From the NCBI GenBank assembly GCA_009746045.1, contig RPFO01000072.1:5956933-6020932 (forward strand): a stretch of DNA of 64,000 nucleotides, in the 5' to 3' direction. This DNA comes from Mesostigma viride (taxonomy: Eukaryota > Streptophyta > Mesostigmatophyceae > Mesostigmatales > Mesostigmataceae). How positions within the stretch are numbered: position 1 is the stretch's first letter; each line of letters opens with the position of its first letter. Positions 1 to 10,991 of the stretch are shown here, piece after piece. A model generated the notes under the pieces. That model saw only the letters and a list, made by a program, of their open reading frames with translations. It searched no databases and had not been told where the DNA came from. The translations under genes were made by a program, and so were the position numbers.

Positions 1-719
1 ATGCGACATATAGCACTCCGGGTATGCAATCGGTGAGGTGTCGCTATTCCTCAGCCTGGATGGCGAGGGCATCTCGTATGCCTTATTCTTTATCAAAGAG
101 ACAACCGACGCAGCAATTCCTACGCACCTATGTTTGAGTCATGTGCACATATGTTTAAGTACGACAGCACACTCCTACCTGCGCCATAGCACCACACTTG
201 GGTGTGCATCGGCTAGGTGTTATAGAAGGGTCACTTCAAGTGACCTTAGTGTTACCTAGAGTTGTCCTTATTTGTGTCCTTATCTGTTATGACCTTTCTG
301 TCGCCCAAGAGTGTGCATCTATTGTCACTCGCTCGTCGTCTTGGTTGTGATGACCTAGAGCTCGTTGTGTATAGGGGTTGAAGATTCCCTTAATGGTACC
401 CACGTGGCGCAGTCCTGTGCTTCTTATTAATAAATTGATGGCCTGAAGCCTCCACCCCTGCCTTGTGACTGCCGCGTGACATTTGCAGGAGCCGCAACTG
501 TTTTTGCTTAAAAGTTTATGGATCTGTTTTTTACTTGTGGCCTTGGCTAATGATCTTGCACCCCTGCCTCCTGACTGCTATACACAATTGTAAGCTGCGG
601 CCATTACTGCCCCTGTGTGGGGAATGCTCTAGGTTGTCCTTTGCGTGTGGCCTTGCCTAATTGTTGTGGCTTTTGTCCTGCACCCCTTCCTTGTGTCTGC
701 TATGCGACCATTTTTGCAG
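1..719. other. Upstream symplekin intron or spacer, no exon recognised
   Basis: No stretch here gives a convincing coding exon. The acceptor-like sequence before position 720 and the position of the first recognised exon within the symplekin C-terminal region imply that this is intron and that the N-terminal exons lie left of the window. A partial echo of the 720 exon acceptor is visible near 487, with no open coding continuation. Confidence 0.5.
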
Positions 720-3700
720 GTGCTGCAACTACTGCCCAAGTTTGTGGACCTATCGCTGGCCCAGTTCAAGGCGGTGCTGGCGCGCGTGCTGGAGGTACGG
801 GCTGCTAACCTGCTGACCAATACAATAAAGACATCCCTACTTGACCAATACAATAAAGACATCCCTACTAAATCTACTGAAAATAGCCACAACAATAATG
901 ATAGGACCACCCGGCATGTGTGGACCAGTTCGTCTGGGCTTCGCAAGGGCGACCCCACGTCTGATGGTGACCATTACAGTGACCATGATAGTGACCATGA
1001 TCATAATGCCGGGTTTGCGAGGGCAACCCCTCAGCATAAAGGGGTCGCTTTGCCCAGTTCTAGGGGCGCGTGCTGGAGGTTGGTGCCATGCAAGGCGAGA
1101 CAGACACCGCAGCAGTTCACCTACAGAGCCCCTGTTAAGATCACAATAGGCCTATTGTGGGTAGGGGAGGCGCGGTGCTGGCGTGCGTGATGGAGGTACA
1201 TGTGCAGATTGCTACCAGCCGCAAGAGAGGCACTTCGAATACTGCGCTGGGGACGCAACCACACGACAGGCCAGCTCACGGCAATTCTTGCACACGCGCA
1301 GGACATACTTGCCCGGGATGTGTGCCAAGGGCGTTGTCAATAAATGCCTGATCGAGTCCTGACCTGTTATCGATGTTGCCCAGCGGCTAGCCTGCACCTG
1401 CAGGACACTTGATACCTGCTTCCAGCTTCTGGCGGGCTCGTCCTATGAACCACCACCCCTGGATCATTTTTCATGGCTCCTTACAGTGACCTTACAGCGA
1501 CCCCAAACAATTATCCCTAACAACTTGTCATCGCCCCTAACAATGACCCCTTGTCGGCGCACCCCCCGAAACCAGACCCCCGCGGATGCCCCTCAAGTTA
1601 ATGTGCCCACGATGCTCATGCATGCCATACCTGTCTGCACATGTCACGACATGACACACAACCAGACTCCAGCGGACGCTCCTATTGCTTATTCACACCA
1701 TATTAGCGCATGCCATATAATCTTGTGTATAATAATGCTACCATTTATGTCCGCACCCTTTTATCACGATCTGAGATTTTGGCTCATGAAGCCAGGGTCC
1801 GGCGGGCACTGATGCTAATGCCCATATGACTAGCAACACATATCATGTATCTGTCTGCTCCCTTTTATTACGACCAAAACCAGCTTCCGGCGGGCACCCC
1901 CGCGGCGGCCCCTGCGGCTGCAGGAACCCCTGCCGCGTCGCCAAGTGGCATCCTCACGCCGGCCGAGCTTCTGCTGGCGTTGCACAACATCAACCCCAAG
2001 GCGGACGCGGTGCCTCTCAAGAAGGTAATGGGGAAGGAGAAGGAGATGCACAAAGCGCATGCGTTGAGTGACAAGGTGGAACCAAGAAGATGCACAGCAC
2101 ATGCGTACAGTGACCAGATATTAGTATAGTATAAGGTTTAGGATCAGTGGGGGCCAAGCACGCGTTAGAGTGGCGCAACGTCGACCCCAAGGTGGACGCG
2201 GTGCCTCTTAAGAGGGTGGGGTTTTATAGTGATCCTTAGAGTAACTTGTAGGCTGTAGCTGTAAGGGGCAAGATGGGGTGAGGTAGCTGTGGGGGGGATG
2301 TGGCTGACTGATTTTGTTAGTTGAACTCGTGAATTATATACTACTATTAAACAGGAGGTGGAGGCTTGTACTCGTTGCCCGGAAAAAGGTGTGAATGTGA
2401 ATTTCTTTGTCACTCTGCTATTCTCTCTTCCCCTCTTTTTTTTTTTCTTTGGAGCGACGCAACAGTGGGCTTTATTGCCCCGGCATCCAAGGTCGATATA
2501 TAACTAACAATCAAATAATTGGGGGCTTCATCATTGCCCTGGTATCCAAGGTCGATAAGTAACTAATAATTGAATAACTGGGTGCTTCATCATCGCCCTG
2601 GTGTCCAAGGTTGATAAATAACTAATAATTAAATAATTGGGTGCTTCATCATCGTCCCATCGTCCCATCGTCGTGAGTTTTTACACATACGTTTGGGAGG
2701 GTCGGGGTCCATGTGATGGCGATGAAGGCTGCGGCGGTAAATGGGCTGATTATCGGAGGGACAACAATGTGCTGATTATCAGAGCGCCCATTTACCTCTT
2801 CTGACGCTGCTTTCCATGCTTGAATTTTCTTGTTTGCTATAGTTTGCTTATAGTAGTATACAAATATTTGTTTTCTGCGCTGTATCCGACTCTTCTTGAA
2901 ATAAAGTCATGAAACCCAGTTGTTGCTGGAACTTTTTATTATTTTTTTTTCACGATGACATCAGTAGTCTCTGTTATCTTTTTCTGTACAGTTATTCATT
3001 TTCTTGTTCTCTTCCGAATCCCACATTATACCCCCCCTCGCGTCACCCACAAGTGCTGGACGCGTGCTGCTTGAGGGCCTTACAACACAGGAAAAATTCC
3101 AAAAGTCCTTTTTAAACTGTTACTTGTTATCTAAAACAGACAATTTTTTAAGAAACAGATTCTTTGTGTGTCTCTGGTGCATGTCCATGGCCACCTGCTG
3201 CATGAACGCCCCATGCCCGTACGCCCACAGGTGCTGGACGCGTGCGGCGTGTGCTTCCAGCAGACGAACATCTTTACGGCCGATGTGCTGGCAAAGGTGC
3301 TCAACCAGCTGGTATGTCTGGTGTGCCCTCGGTAATGTACAGTGATGGGTTCGGTTACAGTGACCATCCGTTGGCAGAACCAAGGTGCTGAATCGGTAAG
3401 TAGCAAAATAAAACGCTGTCATGGGTGAACATAACCATGAGATACAGTGACCATAAAGTCTTTACCCATAGAGTGATAAAGTCTCACCCATGACATGCAG
3501 TGACCATCCGCGGGGAAGAGTAGACCGGCTGGTAAGTGTTGCGTGATGATGCTACCCAAGCGCCTCTGTGACGTGCTCAACCATGGTGGCACAGATCCCC
3601 TCTGTTTCTAGTGAACGCTCTCGCGTGCCGCGTTTTCAACATGCTGCTCTACTCCAATACACCAAGTGTTGCTTTGTTTGAATGCCTTGTAAGCGCACTG

Positions 3701-6700
3701 CGGCTTGACTCATGTGCCTTGTTTTGGATACCTGCACTACACACCATGATCGCATCCAAGGGCTCAGCTCTTTTCACCCAATGCTCTTACCCATGCACGT
3801 GTGCTGTTCCATCATCACATGCAACCACATTTCATCAACTTCCAACTTTCTTCAACTGTCAACTTTCATCGTATGATTCCATCATCACATGAGCCTCCGT
3901 TTCACTTCTCTCGGTAGTTCCCATCTGGCACGTCTGTCCACTTTTTAACAACTAGATTTATCACCATGAACTGGTGCAATGCCTGGCCTTGTCATTTGTC
4001 CTCGCTGCATGCACTTGCTGTTACGAATAACACGACGACAATTCATGGGCCATCCCCCCCGTGGTACATTCTCACGGCCCTCAATCCTTCGTCCGCCCGT
4101 AGCTGTTGACATCACTGCCTTCTGTGACTGCTCTACTGGTGCCTCCCCCCCCCCCCCCTTGGCCAGGTGGAGCAAGACCCCCTTCCACTCCTCTTCATGC
4201 GCACCGTCATCCAGTCGATCAGCGCATTCCCAAAGCTGGTGTGTGCGCCCTCAATGTACTAGTTTATTTACACTAGTACACCAAATGTGGGTTAAATAGA
4301 TGTGTGCCAGTGACGCGAGATCTGTTTTGGAGCTCTTCCACATTAGCGCCGATTTTTTCCCGCCGCTGCCATGTGGCTTTTTTTTCTGGCAGTGCTCTCT
4401 GTGCCGCAGGATGTTGGCCCACGCCGCCCGTTGCACTGTGCTGGGAGATGTGTGTTTGCACTGTATGTAGCCTGTCTTAGGCGTTTGGAAGATTGTCATG
4501 GCTAATGCAAAAACTGACGTGACGTATTGCTGTTAGCTCCATGAGTGTGATTCCTTGTGTTAGATTAAGGGTACATACTTCCACGGCGGGTGATTCCTTA
4601 TACAAATGGCGGGAGAGCGATCGCAGCAGGGGTGCTTACAACTGGGCATTCCTGCCCGCTTGGGACAAACGCATTGATAATGCGAGTTTGTTTTTTAGCT
4701 AAACCATCTAGGCCTCACTCTGAACGTTAGCCAGCCATAATTTTGACGTGCAAGGCTACACATTCCCATCTTCATTCATCTCCATCATCCCGAACGACTC
4801 GAAAACGCGGATAAGATAACAGCAGGCTCGAGCTACCATGGTCCGGGTTCTCTGGAGATTCCTGGCCTGCGCTGGTTGTCTCGTCGATACTCCTCAGAGG
4901 ACCACTCTATTATATTCCTCTATTATATTCCTCTATTATATTCCTCTATAATATTCCTCTATTATATTCCTCAGAGGACCATTCTAGTCCTCACGCGGCC
5001 TTGGAACGCTATGCATCCCGTATATTTGTGGAGCAGATGCTCGACGCATGCCCCTGTTATTCGCGTGTGTTCTGAGGCCATGGAGCATCATCAAACCGTC
5101 AGCGCACGGAGCACTATCAGCTTACTTGACAAGCTGATGGGTGCCCCTTACTAGTTTCCATCGCTTAATAATGTGTTGTTGTAGAGTGCTTTGGTTCCGG
5201 TGCCCGGAGATGGCGCGTGCCTTTTCGATTGCTATCAAATATGAGTCAGTCGCACTGTAAAACACGTGGTAATACACGAGTCTGTCGGGAGGTCACATGC
5301 CATTTCCATATCCATGCATCGTGGTTGTATCCCCTTGGCATCGTGCTGATGGTTTTGTTGGCGTGCATTCTAAAGTCAGGGTTCATTCCCCTGTGCGCTT
5401 GGCTTCTCCTCCTATGTAGCAGTCGACCCATCCTATATCCTGACCCATCCCATATCCTACTATTGGGTTAGGCCTTGGAAACGCGTTTCTCGCGCTTTTC
5501 CAGCGTGCATGCTGTCTGATTGCTGAGTCAAACAGGGACAGGCCACACAAACAAGTCGCCACGTCATACCACTGGTAGATACAGCTACCTAGTCACGGCC
5601 TAACGGGTCACCAGTCACGACCTAATATGTGACCACTTAACGGCCTGACGCGTGACCATTTAACGGCCTGATGCGTGACCATTCAACGGCCTAACGCGTG
5701 ACCATTCAGCGGCACCCTGCGCTCTGTGGAACCCGCTTCCTGATTCCTGCCCTGCCTTGCCGGATGCATGTGCCACCCCAGATGTGTGCGTATGTCACCG
5801 CTATGAATGGAAACCAGGTGCCGCAGTACTGCCCCCCGAACGTGCTTCCTCATGGCTTGCCCATCCCCTGCTATGGGCTGGTGCCAGCCCTGCCAACTGA
5901 TAATTGCTAATTGCTTGTGCCACCACGATGCACATCCACCAACTGGTCTGCACCAAATTCCAGGCTAGCTCCATCCTGGATGTCTCATTCTCTGCCTGTT
6001 GCTTTGCCACCCCTACCATTTGCATATGTCATCGCTGCTACAAACCACATGCCACACCCCATCCCAGACAAGCTTCATCATGGACATCCTCTCACGGATG
6101 GTCAGCAAACAGGTGCGCTGGGCTTGGAGATGGGGGCTTAGCATGGATTGGACTTTTTTATTTTATTTTTATTTATCTTTTTTTTGGCAGTTGTCTTGTG
6201 CCCCTCATTGCTTGTTGTACACTAGTTGCCATGATAGGTAGCAGCTGCCCCCTGCGCAGCACTTGTCTGTCAGGGTGGGCCAGGGGTTTTGTCGCATACC
6301 ATGTCTTTTGGCAGGTAAGAAACATGCTCTGTTTGTCGTTTCTCTATCTAAGCTCCGGATGCACGCCTTTCGATCCTCGCTTCCAGCAGGCCTGGGTTTC
6401 ACAAGTCCCTTAGTAAAGATGCTCCCTACTAACTATTTTCCACTACAACTGGTGCATCTGCGGCCACGCAGGGCTCTGCGGCCACGCAGGTTTGGAAGCA
6501 CAGTCCCTATTCGTCATGTTCCTAACCACCGGTGCATACCATGGTGCCATTGTCCTGCAGGTCTGGAAGCAGCCCAAGCAGTGGGAGGGCTTCCTCAAAT
6601 GCGCCAAGCAGACGGCGCCCCACTCCTTCCCTGTGCTGCTCCAGGTAAGCCCAGCAGCTTTGTTCATCGGATGGGAGCATGGGATAGTGTTTGCTGCCTA

Positions 6701-9010
6701 GCTAATGCTGCCATCACCCCACTCCAGGTATGCTGTCTGCTCGTAGTCCCTCACCCCACGCCAGGTGACGTAGGAGCCCAGCAGCTTTTTTTCCCCTCCC
6801 GTCTCGGACGAGACCGTGTTGGCTGTTTATCTGAGAATGCCGTTTCTTCATGTTTTGCGATCGCTGTTAGCCAGCCCTGCTAGCCACTCTTTAGGTGAGT
6901 CCAGAGAGGAACACTGGGTGACCGCTGTCCGGCTACTGGTTGAGCACGGGTTGACCACGGATTGGTGGGCCTGGCGGGTACCCATGTATCCACAGACCGT
7001 GGGTGCTCTCTGGGGGAAGTCTTTAGGTTTCTGCAAGGCCAGCTTAAATCGACCGCATCCCCCTCAGTACTAGAGGCACATCCCCCTTAGTAGAGTCCCC
7101 TTAGTACTAGAGGCACATCCCCCTTAGTAGAGTCCCCCTCAGTACTAGAGGCACATCCACCTTGGTAGATTCCCCCTTAGTACTAGAGGCACATCCCCCT
7201 TAGTAGAGTCCCCCTCAGGACTAGAGGCACATCCCCCTTAGTAGAGTCCCCCTTAGTACTAGAGGCACATCCCCCTTAGTAGAGTCCCCCTCAGTACTAG
7301 AGGCACATCCCCCTTAGTAGAGTCCCCCTTAGTACTAGAGGCACATCCCCCTTAGTAGAGTCCCCTTAGTACTAGAGGCACATCCCCCTTAGTAGAGTCC
7401 CCCTTAGTACTAGAGGCACATCCCCCTTAGTAGAGTCCCCCTTAGTACTAGAGGCACATCCCCCTTAGTAGAGTCCCCCTCAGTACTAGAGGCACATCCC
7501 CCTTAGTAGAGTCCCCCTTAGTACTAGAGGCACATCCCCCTTAGTAGAGGCACAGTCTTGGTGTTATCTAATGCTTCGTTTTCAAAGTTTTCGTTTGTTG
7601 ATTCCTTTGATTTCATCTTGTCCTTCAATGCATGCATGAAATCCTCCCCCAGCTGCCACCGACCCAGCTGGAAGACTGCGTGGCGCACGAGCCAGATGTC
7701 AAGGCCCCATTGGCCGAATACATCCGGAGCTCCCCCAACCGTGCCTCTATACCCAGGTCCGTGTACTATGTTAGTGAGACGGTATCGCAATCGGTACCCC
7801 CAAAGGCGTTCTATCAACTTTATACATGCAAAGATGTGGCGCGGGGCGGCTTGCTAGCCTCTTCAGTGGATTCGGTCGATGAAGGACGCTGCAAATGGAC
7901 TAAAATTATAAGTGTGGCTGACGGTAACTGAGGTAGTTGTACTGGGTGGTCAGATGCATGCGTGGGCACATCATAAAGCACTCGGTGATAGCAGAGTGGC
8001 CTTAGTTGTTTATTATAGGATACTGTAGGTTTGTACTTGTCCACTAGTTGTAGTTAGTCTACTACTATAGGTTGTACTTGTCCACTAGTAGATTGTAGTT
8101 GTTGAATTCAGAAAGTGCAACTTCTTGAACACTGTGTTCAGAGGGTGCAACAGTGTGTTCACATGGTTCATACTCCTTGGACGGAGCGGCAGCGTCGTCT
8201 TGGCTTCTTGCCAGGCAAGATAGCCCAAGGGTGCGGCTACCAGGGGAAAGGGAAACCTGCTGCCAAGCTTCAGGCCAGAACGACAACTGATGCGTCTGCT
8301 GATATATGTGTGTGCCCCTGTCCCCTTGGCATCTGATCTCAATACACTTGGAAATGCACTTGAAAAATGCAGGCATGCCGTTGAGGTTTCGGCAGTAGCT
8401 GCTTGTTGCTTCAGTTCATCTCCATGTGCAGTGATAGATCTCATGCTACTATCTATTTGAACCTGTAGTCCCGATCTACCCTGCGCTTTTCTTGGCTGCA
8501 TAAATTGAGAGCAGCGCGAACATTGCGGTCTGACTCATAACGTATGTACAGAAGGCGGGATGGCGTGGGTGCCAACGGGCCAATGCATTGAGATTTTCCT
8601 CTTGTGCGGTTTCGAGAACCTTCAACTAATGAATTCTGAACATGATCAAAGCAGTATCCTGGTTTCAAATGGTTATAACGCTGGTGAATGTGCAGAACTG
8701 CGTAGCGTTTGCGTCGATTGATGGATAAAGTAGTATGCCAGATCCTGAGCCATCAACCACGTGGCATGCCTGTTTTGCAGATGCGCATCCACGTGTGAGT
8801 TCGTTGTGCAAACAATTGATTGTTATTTTTCGAACTTTGTGGAATCAGGTCTGTGCTGGTTGTCCTATCAGTTTTGGTTGTCCTATGCTGCACATGTTGT
8901 TTTCATTGGTGTATGCTACTGACAGACCCCCTCTTATGTCTGCTTTTTGCAGGTTGTCGCTGGAGATTCTGGGCATCACTCAAGACGGTCATGAAAAAAC
9001 CATTACCTAA
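720..9010 (+). CDS. SYMPK: Symplekin, C-terminal part (eight exons, 5' end outside window)
   Basis: Symplekin (Pta1 in yeast) scaffolds the cleavage/polyadenylation machinery that forms mRNA 3' ends in the nucleus. Exons inferred by splice sites and reading phase are 720-794, 1884-2024, 3231-3311, 4167-4238, 6068-6112, 6561-6644, 7653-7756 and 8953-9010, giving 219 residues ending at a TAA. Diagnostic stretches in order are [115 protein letters not shown] and [12 protein letters not shown]. They follow the order of the symplekin C-terminal domain (SYMPK_C). All introns are phase 0 except the last, phase 2, with a weaker GTCCGT donor. The 1884 acceptor is the least certain: it is the only in-phase AG seen and it adds an Ala/Pro-rich leader. 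The 4167 exon has an unusual pure-C polypyrimidine tract. Confidence 0.9.
2474..2650. repeat. 59-bp tandem repeat, three units, in a symplekin intron
   Basis: Three copies of a 59-bp unit start at 2474, 2533 and 2592. Each opens with a CCCTGGTATCCAAGGTCGAT-like core and ends with an AT-rich stretch and GGGTGCTTCATCAT. The copies differ by a few substitutions. The array lies in the intron between the 1884 and 3231 exons. Confidence 0.85.
4906..4974. repeat. 13-bp AT-rich tandem repeat
   Basis: About five copies of the 13-mer CTCTATTATATTC occur in the symplekin intron 4239-6067. They are flanked on both sides by CTCAGAGGACCA, so the array looks like an expansion inside a short duplicated segment. 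Confidence 0.85.
5596..5712. repeat. About 23-bp tandem repeat (GCGTGACCATTCAACGGCCTA-like unit)
   Basis: Four to five imperfect units of roughly 23 bp, each with GTGACCA(C/T)T(T/C)AACGGCCTGA or a close variant, sit in the large symplekin intron between the 4167 and 6068 exons. The unit ends are variable. Confidence 0.75.
7058..7550. repeat. 38-bp minisatellite, about 13 copies
   Basis: Head-to-tail copies of a 38-bp unit made of CTAGAGGCACATCCCCCTTA, then GTAGAGTCCCCCTTAGTA. Copies are almost identical, with occasional TTA/TCA and single-C length differences, and the internal half-unit CCCCCTTAGTA occurs twice per period. The array lies wholly in the symplekin intron 6645-7652 and ends about 100 bp before the 7653 exon. 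There is no spacer diversity, so it is not a CRISPR array. Confidence 0.95.
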
Positions 9011-9629
9011 ATAAAGTGAACATTTAAAAATTGCCAACTGAATGCATCGATGCATTCATAAAGTATTGCCACAATGGTTCGGTACCACCGGGCAATTAAG
9101 TCCCAGATTGAATTGTGGCTTATAAAATGGTTTCAGAGTTATGCATACTTAATAGCTCGCCACAGAAGAATCCAAGAAGATGGGATCAGCACCAACTTCT
9201 AACCAATGCCGAGATTGAAGCCAGGCGGTTTCCAGCAGGAAGCGGCACGGAAATGAAGAGTGCAACAGACAATAGCATTCAATGCTGGACATAATTCCTG
9301 AAGTTGTCAGCCTGGAATGTGGCACAACACATGCATTCGGTCATGTGCACTTACCAGACGTCGATCCTACTTTTGATGAGATTGAATTTCTATCCCCTAT
9401 GGTCACTCAAGGTGGCTGGTGGCCAGTTACATGCAGGTACAGGGGCCTGTCAAATATCTGCTAGGAGGCCGGCAAGTGCCAGCCCGTGCATTCAGCTCCT
9501 GGCCAGACAATAAGACAACGTAGGATGCTTGTCTTGATCAAATATCTTACTTTGGCGCATGGCACTAAATTAGTCGAGCAGCTGAGCATGGGTGGCTAGC
9601 TGCAAACAGCACTGCATGGTGCCAGCATT
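9011..9629. other. Symplekin 3' flank, no gene seen
   Basis: The sequence directly after the symplekin stop contains AAATAAAG, a possible poly(A) signal overlapping the stop codon region. The remainder is AT-rich with no supported reading frame. Confidence 0.5.
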
Positions 9630-9710
9630 AATTAACCCAATTGCATTAATTAACCCAATGCATTAATAAATACGTAGACTGCGTCACGTGAGCATAAACC
9701 CTCAATGGTG
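9630..9710 (-). mobile_element. LINE 3'-end stub, extremely 5'-truncated
   Basis: Degenerate TTAATTAA repeats (9630-9670) are followed by ACTGCGTCACGTGAGCATAA and CCCTCAATGG. Read on the - strand, this is the terminal CACGTGAC hairpin plus TTAA-repeat tail found at 57851-57898 and 52875-52917. Only the last few tens of bases of the element remain and the left hairpin arm is mutated. Confidence 0.6.
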
Positions 9711-10155
9711 TGGACGTGGAGATCAATGAAAACAACCTATCTTATTAGCCCCTGGTGGGCAAAATATGGTGTTGTTCTTAGTCAGTTGCATCGTTTTCCC
9801 CGTCTGTGTTCTTATCGTGTCGATTTCATCATGCACGACTCTTGTTGAACTCTTGCATCGTTTGTTGGTCAAAGACTATGACCGAGACACTATGCTCCGT
9901 CAAGTACGGTGTTTTTTGCAACGTCACCCAAATTGCTTTGGAGAATGCGGGATGGCCAGATGTCTCTGCCATGTCCCCCAAAGCTGGACTCTGCTGTCTT
10001 GCGCCATGGACAATCAACCCATGGAAGGAGCTAGCAAAGCCAACCATACTACTTAGTTATGCCATAGCCAGAAAACCATGCTTTCCTGGGGCTGCATCCT
10101 GCCAGGAAACACACATTTGGACACGCCGCAGTGCAGCCTGGTACAACCAAGTGGA
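9711..10155. other. Spacer, no gene seen
   Basis: No reading frame with recognisable content was found. It separates the LINE stub from the long inverted repeat. Confidence 0.4.
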
Positions 10156-10305
10156 GCTTTCCTCACTGGACCCGAGTGCGGAAAGCAATTTGTCGCCACG
10201 CGGGCTGCTTTTCGCCCACGAGGGCCGGCCGCCCGAGTGGGGCGAAAAGCAGTCCGAGTGGCGACAGATTGCTTTCCGCATGCACGAGGGTCCAGTGAGG
10301 AAAGC
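10156..10305. repeat. 150-bp near-perfect inverted repeat (foldback)
   Basis: The left end GCTTTCCTCACTGGACCC pairs with the right end GGGTCCAGTGAGGAAAGC. Inside, GCGGAAAGCAAT pairs with ATTGCTTTCCGC, TGTCGCCAC with GTGGCGACA, and CTGCTTTTCGCCC with GGGCGAAAAGCAG. The centre is a GC-rich stretch of about 20 bp around GGCCGGCC. Arms are about 65 bp with few mismatches. It could be a foldback/MITE-type element or the terminal structure of the adjacent Crypton-like element. Confidence 0.9.
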
Positions 10306-10991
10306 GGCTTGTCCACTTTTTTAGCCCACGGATCGGAATCTAAGGATTTTGGAGACATTTGGTGGTACCTCAAATGGAATCTTTTTATTACTCAACAAAA
10401 TTCGTATAGAATAACACACTCAACAAGATTGCCACACAAGATTCTACTTCGGCATCTGGAAAGTCAGGTTAAAAACGGGTTTGCCAGTGAAGCTGGCACC
10501 CTGGAACATCTTGGACAGATCGTTCTTCACAGATGTCACGTTCTGGTGCTTCACGATGATGTCGTCGACCTCTTTCAGCACCTCTGGGGTCCACCCCTCA
10601 CAGGGATCCACCAGCGGAATAGCGCGGCGGCGCTTGGCAGCAACTTCCAGCTCAGCCACCTCTTTGAGAAAATCGTCATTAATGTCGTCGTCGCCAGTTG
10701 GAACGATGGCGAGCTTGTCAGGCTGGTCGGCGACGGCCTTCTCAGGATCGTCGGTGGGCTTGTCTGCCTGGTCTGGGACGGCAGGCTGATCCGGATCTCC
10801 AGCGCCTTCTCAGTGGACGGAGCCTCAACGTCTGGGGCGGCAGGCTGATCTGGGATCTCCAACGCCTTCTCAGTGGACGGAGCCTCAACATCTGGGACGG
10901 ACTTGCCAGTATAAAGTTCTAAGACGCACTTGCCAGTATAAACGGTTACGGCTGCCACGCAGTATAGACAAAGTTACGCACGTGACCAGCT

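Noticed and set aside
7058-7550. CRISPR array
   Set aside because: Units are contiguous and identical over the whole 38-bp period, with no variable spacers, and lie in a eukaryotic intron.
7757-7931. Read-through of the symplekin 7653 exon past 7756
   Set aside because: The frame can continue, but splicing at GTCCGT to 8953 gives the expected [10 protein letters not shown] ending in phase and a terminal stop. The continuation has no symplekin-like sequence.
10078-10848. 256-codon + strand frame
   Set aside because: It crosses the long inverted repeat and then runs antisense to the Crypton-like C-terminal region. No family features.
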